From positions 3,162,001 to 3,226,000 of the forward strand of contig JALGAS010000003.1 of the NCBI GenBank assembly GCA_023078685.1: a stretch of 64,000 bases of DNA, given 5' to 3'. The stretch's first letter is position 1, and every line of letters starts with the position of its first letter. This DNA is from Neopestalotiopsis rosae (taxonomy: Eukaryota; Ascomycota; Sordariomycetes; Amphisphaeriales; Sporocadaceae). Of the stretch, positions 12,590 to 23,174 are shown piece by piece. The translations under genes were made by a program, and so were the position numbers. The notes beneath the pieces were generated by a model, which was not told the origin of the DNA, made no database searches, and worked only from the letters and a program-made list of their open reading frames with translations.

Positions 12590-13523
12590 GGTTACGATGG
12601 TATGCAAGTTTGATAGAGTTCAAAGTCCCGGCGCACGTTTTCACTGAACATGGCACTGGAAGACCATTATATAATTATTAGCGTTACAGTTAGATTTGCA
12701 ACTCAATTGGGCATGTTTTTGTCCTAGTGATGATCCATCATATCAATAGTCTCGGCCTCACAACCTCGCGTGGCGCAAAGCGGGTATATGGGTAAAATAA
12801 ACAAGGATAGCCTAGCTTCTCTAATGAAAAGCATGGGGGCGCGACTATACATTGCTCTCCCAGATATTTTCATAGCAACCATTACCAATGGTTAATAACT
12901 CCGCGCGATATTCACTCTTCCTTTTTGTGATTTCTTTTCCAGATTCCCATAGCAAATCACCTTAGTTCTCACGACACACCCGACACAGGTCTATGATTCC
13001 TTCCTCGTCTAGAATGAGGGGCGACTCCGTCTACCTAGTCCCGTTCCTCTCACAGCTGAAAGATGCCCTGAGGGCTGAAGCCGCCATGGCGGCAACTAAT
13101 ATGGCCAGCCAGGGGTTTTAATGCACTAAACTTCTGTCGGCTCGGCTTTGCGCTCTTTGACAGGGCCTGTGCGACAAGCTTTTTAGCACCATCGCGGCTT
13201 GCATCCAGTCCATCTCCAGTCTAAAAGACTGTCGCAACTTGCTGCAATCCCCGAGGTCGATTGTGGCTTTATTTCACAGCACTAGCTAGAGCTACAATGA
13301 ACGGGCATAAGTGTGCGCACTCATATCCTAATTGAACACTTTTCCCTTTAATTGTTCGAAAAACGTAATTAATAAGGGACGAGTAGTGATAATAAAAGAA
13401 AGAGAGGACCGTTATTGTGATTTTAAAAAAAAACATTTTATTTCATTTTATCTTTTATTTCTCTTTTGCTTCTTTCTTAACCATTCTTGGCTATCGTGCG
13501 CAGACTTCTACTGTTACAAGCAC
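12590..13523. other. intergenic, no gene seen
   Basis: About 930 bp without a supportable gene. It holds the presumed promoter of the secreted-protein gene on the minus strand and a T/A-rich stretch near 13420-13490, which may be the 3' flank of the next minus-strand remnant. Confidence 0.6.
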
Positions 13524-14270
13524 TTAGCCTGTGTCGGATCTGCCCAGGCTAACTTGGACGCAACCATAGTCGGTCTGCATTCTATACTTGCCTCCGTAGC
13601 TGCTATCATAGCCTGCATCGCACTGGTCATTGATGGCTGCAAAGCCTTGGTGGCAGGGCTTGTCGAGGTCGAAAGCCTGTTTGCCCTTGCACCCGCTCTG
13701 GTCGTCAGCCCACCGGAACGCCATGCAGAGGCCATTGTCGTCATCGCCGCCGCCGTCGATGAAGCCCTGGCCGTTGGTGATGAGCTGCAGCCCCGAATCG
13801 CACGTGCTGGTGTACATGGCCTCGCCCTCGGCGGACGTAAAGGTCTTCCACTTGCCGCCCGCGTTGTTGTCCCGGTAGCAGGTCATGCCAGAGTCTTTGA
13901 GCGGCCTCGTCGGCGTTGGTTCCGCCGTCGTCTCAGACGTCTTAGTGCACAAGTGTCTCGTGACACAAGACGAGTGGCCGTCACCGCCAGCACACATCAC
14001 CGTGGACGTTGTCTTCTCTGTAGAAGCGCAACTTGTCGTCGTGGGCATCGGTGCTAGGGTTGGCAGATCCGACAAGAACGGATGGTCAGGATCCAGCGGG
14101 TCGTAGTAGCCCGGCGGCTTGCCTGTCGGCGTAGGCTCGCAGAAGCAACCACTGCAGCTGGTTCCGCATCCAGAAGTACATGTCGGCGACATGGAACCTG
14201 AGCCATAATCGCGACGCCTGACGACGATTTGACCCGCTCGTAGGAAAATGTCCTTTCGGCTGGCGATAAT
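13524..14270 (-). pseudogene. orphan C-terminal part of a secreted Cys-rich protein
   Basis: One open frame on the minus strand; the first ATG is at 14192 but the frame is open to 14270 and reads like protein before that (A-G-Q-I-V-V-R-R-R-D-Y). After it comes a Cys/Gly block (C-T-S-G-C-G-T-S-C), a Pro-rich linker, and a Cys-rich terminal region of about 110 residues ending in Y-G-C-V-Q-V. This is the style of the C-terminus of large fungal extracellular hydrolases, possibly GH18 or a related wall enzyme, but there is no signal peptide and no catalytic domain upstream within 1 kb. I read it as a 5'-truncated remnant; a short expressed protein from 14192 cannot be excluded. Confidence 0.45.
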
Positions 14271-15552
14271 TCAAATGAATCACCGATCTTTGTTGGTTGC
14301 CGAACAATTAAAAGACCGACCCGACCGAAACTTTGGTGGTGTTTATGAATAGACTGCACTTTGAGCAACAACAAGCCAATCGAGCCGTTGCGGCACAGGT
14401 AGGTTACCATATGAGCAGTGATATGGTCCTAGCGGTAATACTGAACCCATTTTTCATACCAGACCAAAGTACAAGGCAGTACTTTGCCTCGCTTGTGTCG
14501 AGAAACGCCTCCAAGCCTTCCCGAGAGAGCTGTGCATGAATTGCCTTCAGTGTCCGGTTGTCCGGATACCCGGTCTACTTCTCCACCAAGATGAGGACTA
14601 AAGCAGTGTTAATTCCTAGGGCTGCCCGTTGTACGGTGCTTCTTCGAACTATGGTCGACTTCAGGATCTCTGTGTGCGAGTTGGGATATATCGTTCGATA
14701 AAGCCTGTCGTGCGGTACTGTATACCATTGTTCGTCTCGAAAGATTCCAATGCAGTGTCGAATGTATTCCTCGAGACTGATAGCTTTGTCCGAGAATAGA
14801 CTTTGCAACAGGTTGGGAGAGCAAAGTAATCACAAGAGACCAAATCGGAGGTCATAGAGTAGCTTGGTTATCACATTCGAAATAAGTTTGCACATTCGCA
14901 AGTAAAAGTCCCACGCCCACAATTGATGCAAAAGAGCCGCTGTCAGTCGGGTGTTAAGGAACAATTCGCATCATTGTGGTAATATTATGCCGAGACAAAA
15001 CTTGGAAGATTCAGGTCAACTTCTGGCCGTATGATTGTATGGTTTCTACGTGGTGGTTGCTGGGGCGAGCTGGTAGCTATCTAGGTTAAGTACATATGTA
15101 GGTAGGTAAGTAGGTGCAGAGTACCTAGATACACCTAATTTAGGTAACCTAGGTAGGTTGGTCGAAGTTGCCTGCAGTACTTCTTTGCTTGTGAATAAAC
15201 AACACGACCATGATGCCGAGGGGCAATTCTACGTGTGTCAACTTCCATCCATTACATTACTCTACCTGAAAATTGACTTGTAATATCAACCACGTTGACG
15301 CCATCACTCCATTTGCTAGCCAGAAAGAGATTCTTTGAAGCTACTCTGGAGCATAGGAATCCTCATTGTCTGATTGAGTTTGGGATTTCCCCATCCTCAA
15401 ACATTCCATTACGGACAACCGTGGGGTTCCTCTTCTTTGTGCTCTCCACGGAGGTGGTTCTACTTGTCATCAGCTGCCATCTCCTTCACTTTCAACATTA
15501 TCAAGTACTGATTCAGTGCCCTTCCTAAAGATCACTCCCAACCACAATCGCC
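14271..15552. other. intergenic with TACCTAGG-type repeat
   Basis: No supported gene. A minus-strand frame at 14575-14808 has protein-like composition but no motif. A TAGGTA/ACCTAGG repeat cluster lies near 15072-15165. Confidence 0.5.
15072..15165. repeat. TAGGTA / ACCTAGG repeat cluster
   Basis: Repeated TAGG, TAGGTA and CCTAGGTA units, on both strands because the unit is nearly palindromic. Such clusters are common between genes in Sordariomycetes. Confidence 0.75.
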
Positions 15553-16902
15553 ATGCCCTAAGACGAAGTGGCCAGAGATGGCTTCGAATGTGCATATGGC
15601 AGGTTTTATGCCCTGTCTGGTCGCGTAGAACGTGTCGAAGGCTCACATTTGCGAAGCATGTTCTTGCCAAAGCTTCGTTCCGGTCAAGGAACCAGTTATG
15701 ATTTCGTTCGTGGGCAATTGAAACATTATGGTGTCCCATACGAGGAAGGGGAGTTTTCTGGCAATGGAACTCTTTTGATGAAGAAAGTTCTTCAAGCCGG
15801 GAAATGCGACAAAGTCCCAAAGCACATCACCGAGTTGCAAAAACAGATGCATGCGGAGTGGCTTGACAAACTCACACCTGAAGAGCTATCAGACCATCCG
15901 AACTGGGTCATGGAAAAGTTCTTCTTGTCTAATGGAGAACCGGATCCCACAAAAGCAAGCACAGTAGTGGGTATCCCACTTCCCCGATTCAGCTCCTATC
16001 GCGCCGGTGAACTACGCGAGGCCGCCAGCAAGGTTCCGGGTCTACACCAAGCGACTGGCTCGGGCCCGAAGACCCAAACCATCTTCCTGGGTTGGGATCA
16101 AAGGGCCGTGACCAAGGCAGCTAGTGGGCACGCGGCCACAGAGGCGAAGAAACTGCAAGACGCCAAAGAGGAGCGTGACACCGAGCGCTCGGAGATGCAC
16201 TCAGATTATTTGAGATCGCTCAAGAAGAATCAAAAACCCTCTCCCGTTGGCAGCTACATTATAGATTGCGAGGAAATCGAACAGCAATGGCCTGATCAGG
16301 CAGACGATCTAAATCTCGATATTCGCCCGACTGAAGACCCCGACGTCTTTGAAGCGGATTTTGAATTCGGGGTACTCGAGGGGGTGATGGTCATCAGTTG
16401 GAAAGAAAACGCCATACTCGACTATTGCGCAGAACGCGACCGCGAAGCTGATAGAGAACACTATTGGGACGAGGAGGAGGAGGAGGAGGAGGAGGACAAC
16501 GATGACGAGGAGGATCACGACGAGGAGGATCACGACGACGAGGTTGGGTATAATGAGAAGCCAACCAAGGGCACTAAGAGAGGTGCTCCCACCCCCAAGG
16601 GCCGCGGCCAACCGTCAAAGAAGGTTAAGACAGCATCAGCCCAATGCCTAACGTACATGTTGAGGTCAAGATGTCGTGAGACTGGAGAGGGCATGGTTTA
16701 TTTCCAAGACAAACCGGGAACCATCACATTCAAGGGCGGGAATTTGGCCAGCTTTACTGCTGTCGCCGCTCTTCCTTGCGTAGGTCAGCATGTCAAGTTC
16801 ACCGGGCGAAAGATTTCAGGCGTGGCTGCTCATTCGGGCAGTTCATGGAACGACTATTCGGAGCATCAATACGAGAAAGAGCGAGTTGGTCGATGGCGAT
16901 AG
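15553..16902 (+). CDS. uncharacterised fungal protein, start region damaged
   Basis: A long open frame ends at 16902. The natural-looking start, ATG at 15553 in a good CGCCATG context, is followed after one codon by TAA (15559-15561). The same frame then continues without a break for 446 codons, so the reading is a lost Lys or similar codon, a sequencing error, or a different start. The next in-frame ATG is 15658, giving 414 residues. The protein has a mixed N-terminal half, a charged helix (about residues 185-225 counted from 15568), an acidic Glu/Asp run (DNA 16470-16545) followed by Lys/Arg-rich sequence like a nuclear signal, and a C-terminal region rich in Gly and beta-type sequence. I do not recognise the family. 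Confidence 0.6.
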
Positions 16903-17561
16903 CGTGATTGAAATGGTTGGGTTCTTCTGTCGGCGAAAGCTATGCGCTATAACAATGTTTCTCATCAGATCTCTAGCGGCGCGATTGATATTAACGATAA
17001 TGAAATCAGCCTTGTAGCCGAACATCAGAAGAATTGAGCACTACCATGTCTTGAGTGCTTGGACTTTGAGGCCCTACCTGATGCTCTATTCGCTCCCTAA
17101 GCGGTCAATGCTGAAGGACGGTCTGTTTCTGAACCTGATTCGTTTCGTTCTTTAGAAATTGGAGTAGGTAGTGGCCAACACAGCGCGGCCACTTGCAACG
17201 ATTCAGATGGCTTTGCAGCCAATGTGTTGCTCATGTATAGCGCACTAAGCTCGCTGTGTTGAGTTGATTGGCTCTAGTAAATGTCCTCAGCAATGATTGG
17301 ATCTGGTGAATGTCCTCAGCAGCAGGGCGACGAGGCGGTGTCAGCAACAGTGTCTGCAGCAACTGATGCTGCCCGAATGGCAAAGATTTCTCTCTTATAT
17401 TTATTGTATAGGTTATGGATACCCTGAGTGTATATTTTGAGTATTTCTCCTTTGAAGCTCTCGCATACGATGCCGTCCACTTCTCCCAAATAATCTTGAG
17501 AATTCCCACACCATGTCGCTGAATTGGTCGGTAACAAGGCCGTGAGACTTGACACGCCATT
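16903..17561. other. intergenic, no gene seen
   Basis: Short spacer between two unknown genes on the same strand. Only short frames without motif are present. Confidence 0.5.
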
Positions 17562-19918
17562 ATGACGACGCAGACCACCGTGAAGCGGGATTCGATGGCA
17601 GTGCAACCAATGAGGAGAACACCATCAATATCTTTAAGGTTGTCAATTTGTCCGCGCTTCAGTGGATTTCGTCGTGTACCTGCCTCAACAACAAAATCAA
17701 CTTTGATTCGACAATTTCAAGAAGATGATTGTAAATTTTTATACGGCTATTGGGAGAATTCAATCTGGGGAAACCACTATTGGGATTGGCGATCAATCCT
17801 AGAAGCTCCAAGCGTTTTCTATGTAACTTCTCGCGACATTTGGGAAGACCCATGGAGACTTCCAGAAGTATGGAGACTTCCAACTCCATATTTCTTTATG
17901 CTTAAGGATACAGGTCGACTATACCTAAACAACGAGTACACAGCGTTTCTGAGCCGTCGGGAAAACCTGGTTCTTAAATGTTCCGCTCGGGATTGGATAC
18001 TACTGGGGAGATGCAAAGATGGTGATTTTGTGTACATCAAACCTAATGCCAAGACCAGTATTGATCCCGTTTTCAAACCTACAAGACCGCTACTCCTCCA
18101 CCAAGAAGAGTACAAGAGAATTTCTGCTCAGTTTTGTTGTTTGGAACAGTCAAGACAAAGGTTTTCAGCTGAGAATTTGGTAGAAGAAAGGAGGGAGCGT
18201 GTGTTGTATAAGAGGAGCAAGCAGCAGATCTTGCATACAACAACAATTTCTCAGGGCCCGCTGAAAGACTCGGAAGATGAGAATGATGGCATCCCCATGC
18301 ACGACGATTTTGGTCGTCAAACCATCGCGAGATGGAAATACTCCGGTGGTAAGGGCAAAGAATGGAGAAAGCGTCCTTGGGGTTCGGGGGTTTCTATCTC
18401 CCAGGGTGTCACTGAGACTTTTCTAAAGCGGCTTTTGTCTTCCGAGGATCCTACAAAGTCCGAGAGAAGGAAATCGAGGAAGGGTAAGCTTGAGCATTCT
18501 CTACTGAAATCGGTCACGACCGAAATCCTCACTGATTTGACCGATGGCTGCGACCAGCAGTGAGTGGCTCTACAGCACGTTTTGATTCTTCCCAACTAAC
18601 TTCGTCCCGTCATAGCAACCCATACGAGGAGGAGAGCGCTCCATGGCCACCGCAACAATCCAATATGTTGATCTATGAGAGTACATACGACCACGTATCG
18701 GGTGTATCTGACAGGAATGGAACGAGTAAGGACAAGACTTTGTTTGAGCTTCCCAATGAATCCTACTCGGGAGCCATTATCGGCGATTGCTTTCAGCTTG
18801 GTGCTCTCATCGAAGAGCATGAGTCTCCCGGAGAGAGAACATATGCGGTCAACGACCTGAGGGCTCCCGAATTGAGGCTGGTTGCCAGGATGTACAGCCT
18901 GGCAGAGCTTTCGGGAAAATGCAGAGATGCGCGTAAGAGACACATGAAACGTCTGATCCGGCGAGAGAACGTATGCGACATCCGACAAGATGGGAAGAGG
19001 TTTATTGTGTATCCCTGGAACACATCACCTTTTCCCTTGGGAGCCCAGCAACACACAGCACAGAATCAGGCCCAGCAAGGTCCGCGGCGGCCTGCGTCCT
19101 TCAAGGGGTTCCATAACGTCACTGAATTCCCGTCACTCTCTTCCAAGCAGCCACCGGCTAGGTCCAAGATCTTCTGGGAAACCTCTGAGGTACGACGCCT
19201 CTTCCAAACACCAAGAAAGCAAAGTCCACCCGCGGTCGGCACTATCACACCACCAGCGACACTTAATGACCCCGAATCGCCAGTATCTGGTCCGGCATCC
19301 ATGCCGAAGCGCAAGCGCCATCGATGGAAAAAGGCTAGAAAGAAAGACCAGCTCAAAGATTATGAAGCCACAGAACCCGAAGAGCTTGAGGTTCTATCCA
19401 AGACCGTTAACCCAAGCTTCAGCAGCCGCACAGAGATCAACAAGTACCTTGAGCTCAAATGGAAATCGATTATGGATATGGCGGCGGAAATCGACGGGCT
19501 TGACCTTCATGAAGTCGAGATGTCGCTATGGAATTATTTTGGAGACCCATCCTTCCAGCGCACGGTGGCGATTGAGATGTTAGCTGGGCGGGAGCGGTGG
19601 TTCATTGACCAGCTGGACTATGTCCGGACAGTAATGAGCATCATGTCCCAGTACTTCCATGTGAAAGATCGGCGAAAAGAAATCGATCATCTAGCTGAGA
19701 AAGAGGAAAGGCTACGTGGACAGCAAAAACAAATAGCTTTCTCCGAGCACAAGCTGCGGGTTAGGTTGATGAAGAGCAAGGAAGGCAAGAAAAAAGAGCG
19801 TGTTAAGGATTTCTACGAGGACATTTGTGGGGAACTGGACAACATAGAAGTTGCTTTAGAAGACACGGTTCAAAAGCAGGAGGCGATACTTGCAGGGGGT
19901 GACCATTCTTGTGGATAG
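17562..19918 (+). CDS. large uncharacterised protein, basic with C-terminal coiled coil
   Basis: Two long frames are one gene: exon 17562-18559, a 56-nt intron with GTGAGT donor, CTAAC branch site and CATAG acceptor, and exon 18616-19918. The join keeps frame and gives 766 residues. The N-terminal part is rich in Trp and aromatic residues (Y-G-Y-W-E-N, W-D-W-R), the middle is basic and polar, and there is a Lys/Arg-rich nuclear-localisation-like block (K-R-K-R-H-R-W-K-K-A-R-K-K) at about residue 565. The last 150 residues form a charged coiled coil. I do not know the family. The start could lie further upstream if there is another intron. It follows another unknown nuclear-looking gene in the same direction. 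Confidence 0.65.
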
Positions 19919-20902
19919 TTATATTTTCCCAGCACCACATTCAGCCAAAAAAAATATACATACTTGCAGTTGAATCACTACACGGACTGGCGGTTACGAC
20001 AAGGCATCGAATAATACCGCGACTTCCTCATCATCTGGCAAGTGTCTTTTCATTGTCTCTATGCGACCACCCTCGCTGCTTCCGGTGGACTCAGATAACG
20101 TACTAAGTCATACCTGACCCCGGGCATCGGCCCTCTTGCAACTCTCTATTGACAGAGTGCAAGTAGCTATTGAATGCAAATTTGAGCGATTGCAGGCCAG
20201 GTTCCTGGTCGGGAACCTGACCAGACGAAACAAGGGGGGATTCCAAGGGAAAACCATGCTCCATCAGAGACCTCCTGACCCAAGACGTCTATGAGACCCT
20301 GCCCTAGTGGTAATGCCTTGTGTAGCGTGCCATGTACAAATATGTTTGGCACCTTGCTTGGCTTTGACAGCGGTCACGAAAGCACCACGCCACACGACAT
20401 CACCACGTACAGGCATAGACCTACAGGCGCAGTAGGAAAGGGAAACCATGCTCCAACTGAAGACCTCCAAGGAATCCATGCCTCACTGTCTTGCTTGGCC
20501 GATGTGGCCTCACGAAAATCAGATGTTGACATATCTCATAAGGGAGAAACAACGCACGGAAACCAAAGATCAGTGCCTTTACTATAGCATCCTCCACCTG
20601 CCCTGGAATGGCAATGACTATCCAAACCGAGCGCAGTCACGGCCGATCAGGTCAAACACAAAGAAGGCACCATACAAGAAGGGGAATAAAACGAACAAAA
20701 CAATACCACGGTTGTTTTGCAGGCAAAGCTAGCAAGACCCTACAGGGCCACCTGGTCAGCCATTTCATGGAGACACTGGTGTCGTCTGCATTGATCGCAC
20801 GCTAAGCCACAAATCAACGTTCCCGGGGGGAGACGCCAGGGAAAGGGAGAGAAGGAGTGAGGCGGAAGAAAGAGAATGGTTACGGAGAGGCCGCGAGAGA
20901 TC
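19919..20902. other. intergenic, hairpin and imperfect repeats
   Basis: No gene is supported. It holds a perfect 8-bp inverted repeat (20198-20219) and an imperfect direct repeat of about 30 bp at about 20247-20280 and 20440-20475 (both contain CCATGCTCCA followed by GACCTCC). Confidence 0.5.
20198..20219. repeat. short inverted repeat
   Basis: Arms CAGGTTCC and GGAACCTG are perfect complements around a 6-base spacer. It could be a dimeric regulator site or chance; nothing nearby decides. Confidence 0.6.
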
Positions 20903-21854
20903 TCACGATTCATGAGTGTCTGTATCTATTGGGCACAATGTTAGATTTGTCTTCTTGCGGCCGCGCTGCTTTTTGCAGTGCCGGACGTGCGTGTGATGTC
21001 CGTCTCTATTGGTGTCACTATCCAAACGACACAGTCCGCAGACGTAAGTTGATTCGAAGGACGTAGGCGAGCACGTTCCAAGATGGCGTAGGTGATTGTC
21101 TCGACGATGCTCCAGGTGGCCGCAGCCTCCACAGCGATACAAGTGATCTACCTGGTTGGATTGCCTGTGAATTCCGGAGTTATGGTGGCGGTCTCGATCA
21201 CGCAGAGTTTGAAACCCGAAATTTTCACAACCACGCTCGCAGCGATGTTTGTGGTATTTACTAATATGTTGACTGTAGTTGGAGTGAGTCAGATGAGCCA
21301 TTATGAGGAAGGGCCAAACGAATTACTCACGCCACTGACGATCGGCATGTGGTTGATCCGCCGACGGGAGACCATTGACATTTCTTGAACGGGCATGTTC
21401 CGGGATTCTGGGGCAATAACCTTGGTATGCGTCTAGGCGACCTAGGTGTGGCGATGGGTGAAGCGAAGCTAGTACTGCTGTTGGGCGAGACGTGCGTCAA
21501 GGTCGTCGAGCAGCGTCTACTAGAAGCAGACTGGACAGTGTCGAATATGATCTCGGGACTATGGCTGCTCCTCGAGGTACCGGGAGAGACGTAACTTGAA
21601 GATACAGGCAATGTGAACGATCGTGGGGGCGTGTTATTAGAAGGAGCGGTGTTTGATGGCGTTGGGAAGGTGGTGGTATCAGAGCGTAAGGGCAAGAATG
21701 ATACAGACTCAAGCGGATCACAGGGACTCGAAGGCTCAATGGACGTATAATGCGCAAAAGTAATCAGATCGGCTGGATTTATGCACACAGGCCGTTTATG
21801 GCCAGCATGAAATCTAAACCGCCAGTCTGCTTCCTCTTGGGCAAATACAGCCAT
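20903..21854 (-). CDS. C2H2-type zinc-finger protein
   Basis: Exons 21854-21331 and 21272-20903 on the minus strand join across a 58-nt intron (GTGAGT...ACTACAG) and give at least 297 residues. The first half is Ser/Thr/Pro-rich. The second half has several Cys/His pairs: C-P-F-K-K-C...H-I-S-K-Y-H across the intron, C-E-R-G-C...H-H, C-G-G-C...H-L-R-H, and C-G-L-C...H-x-R-H-C, which look like consecutive, partly degenerate C2H2 fingers. It is probably nuclear and DNA- or RNA-binding. The frame is open without ATG up to 22022, just after a CTCTAG that could be a splice acceptor, so a 5' exon may be missing from this model. Confidence 0.65.
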
Positions 21855-22022
21855 ACGCGACGTTTCCCCCCAAACCGGTCCATCTATACCGTCCTCGCCA
21901 GACGCAATTTTGTGCAATTCATTCTCGATCCTGTCGAGCGCATTCTCGTGCCCTGTCGGGCTGGACTCGCCCTGCGTTATGTGATAATCATGATGGTTGT
22001 GTTGAATGGGGGGTTCGCGGGC

Positions 22023-22982
22023 CTAGAGACCCGCGGCCCGCCTGGAGAAAGGACAAAGATCAAGTGTTGCGACGAGGCAAGATTTCGAGGCAATCGAGGG
22101 TGATCCCAAGATATGATGAGTGGGGAGTTGGTTGATGTTAGACACCACCCGCTGCAAGAACAGTTGCTGGTTGTGGGTGATTGATCCCTACCGTGGGGAC
22201 AAAGGTGCTGGGTTTATGTACTTCGCACTCAAAATGGTGCATCGCCCGTCTGGCGTTTGGCCAAATTCATGGACCAATCGTACAGCTGGGGTCATATCGC
22301 TGCGGATATCCAACAGCCTATGGAATGTCGCGGCCACAAATGGGCTTGGGTCAGCATTGAGGCTGAGGCCAATTGTAAAAGCAACCCTACGTGGCTCCCC
22401 CATCTTGCTCAGGGGTAGACATATGCATTGAAGCTCACCATTTGACACGTGTTGTCGCTCGGGTTAAGAACGCAAGGCTAGGAGACGCATTGATAGATAT
22501 CCAGCGATGCACAGTTACGACGTTTACAGGGCGCGTTACTCTTATACTGCGCGCAGCAATTGTGGATGTGTGAGACAGCCAGTTTCCGTATAGCCTGATT
22601 TCGGCTTGCACATCAGTCCTCAGAAAAGGCAGCTGATATGTTAGTCATGAAAAACAACCATGTATGAATGCGTCAACAACTTACTGTTTGCTCTGCTCAG
22701 AATCAAATTGGGCGTTAAGAGACATGTCCAGATTTGAATACCAGGCAGTATCTCTGGTAGGACGAATCAAAGTGAGGGGAAGCACGAGACATGCACTGCT
22801 GCGAGCAATCGGTCAGACCTCCGGGGATCACCGGCTGGTCTCCCCAGCCTCATGAATAACACGCCCCTCATCAAGGCACGCACAATGTGACAACCTTCAC
22901 ACATCCCGATTCGTACATCAGAAACTTGTCTTGGTATCATCGCTTGTTGTATTTGTTTTTCTTTGCAAATGCTATGTAACGT
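22023..22982. other. intergenic, no gene seen
   Basis: About 960 bp with only short frames; it may hold a missing 5' exon of the zinc-finger gene. Confidence 0.5.
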
Positions 22983-23174
22983 TTATAAGATCGTACATTT
23001 CGTCGGAAGTCCGCAAGGTCCGCCCGTCTTCTTGTCCGACTTTTTGGTCCCAGTACCGTTGGATCCTCCATTAGCAGGTACTGGGGCCTTGTCCGTAGCC
23101 TCTGACTTGGATGCAGCGGCAGGAGTAGCGGCAGAAGTAGTAGCGGGGGCAGCTTCAGATGCGCCGCCATGCAG
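22983..23174 (-). other. in-frame extension after the flavodoxin stop, ending in a CaaX box
   Basis: Directly after TGA the same frame runs 63 codons to TAA at 22985-22983. It is Ala/Thr/Ser-rich, then Lys/Gly-rich, and ends [12 protein letters not shown]. Cys-Thr-Ile-Leu fits a geranylgeranylation-type CaaX motif with an upstream Cys for palmitate. The stop context is TGA-CTG, close to the leaky UGA-CUA. A 78-nt intron from GTTGAC (23179) to GTCAG would also bypass the stop in frame. Confidence 0.6.

Noticed and set aside
13332..14057. 241-codon plus-strand frame
   Set aside because: It is the antisense of the Cys-rich minus-strand frame, which has the far better protein composition and motifs.
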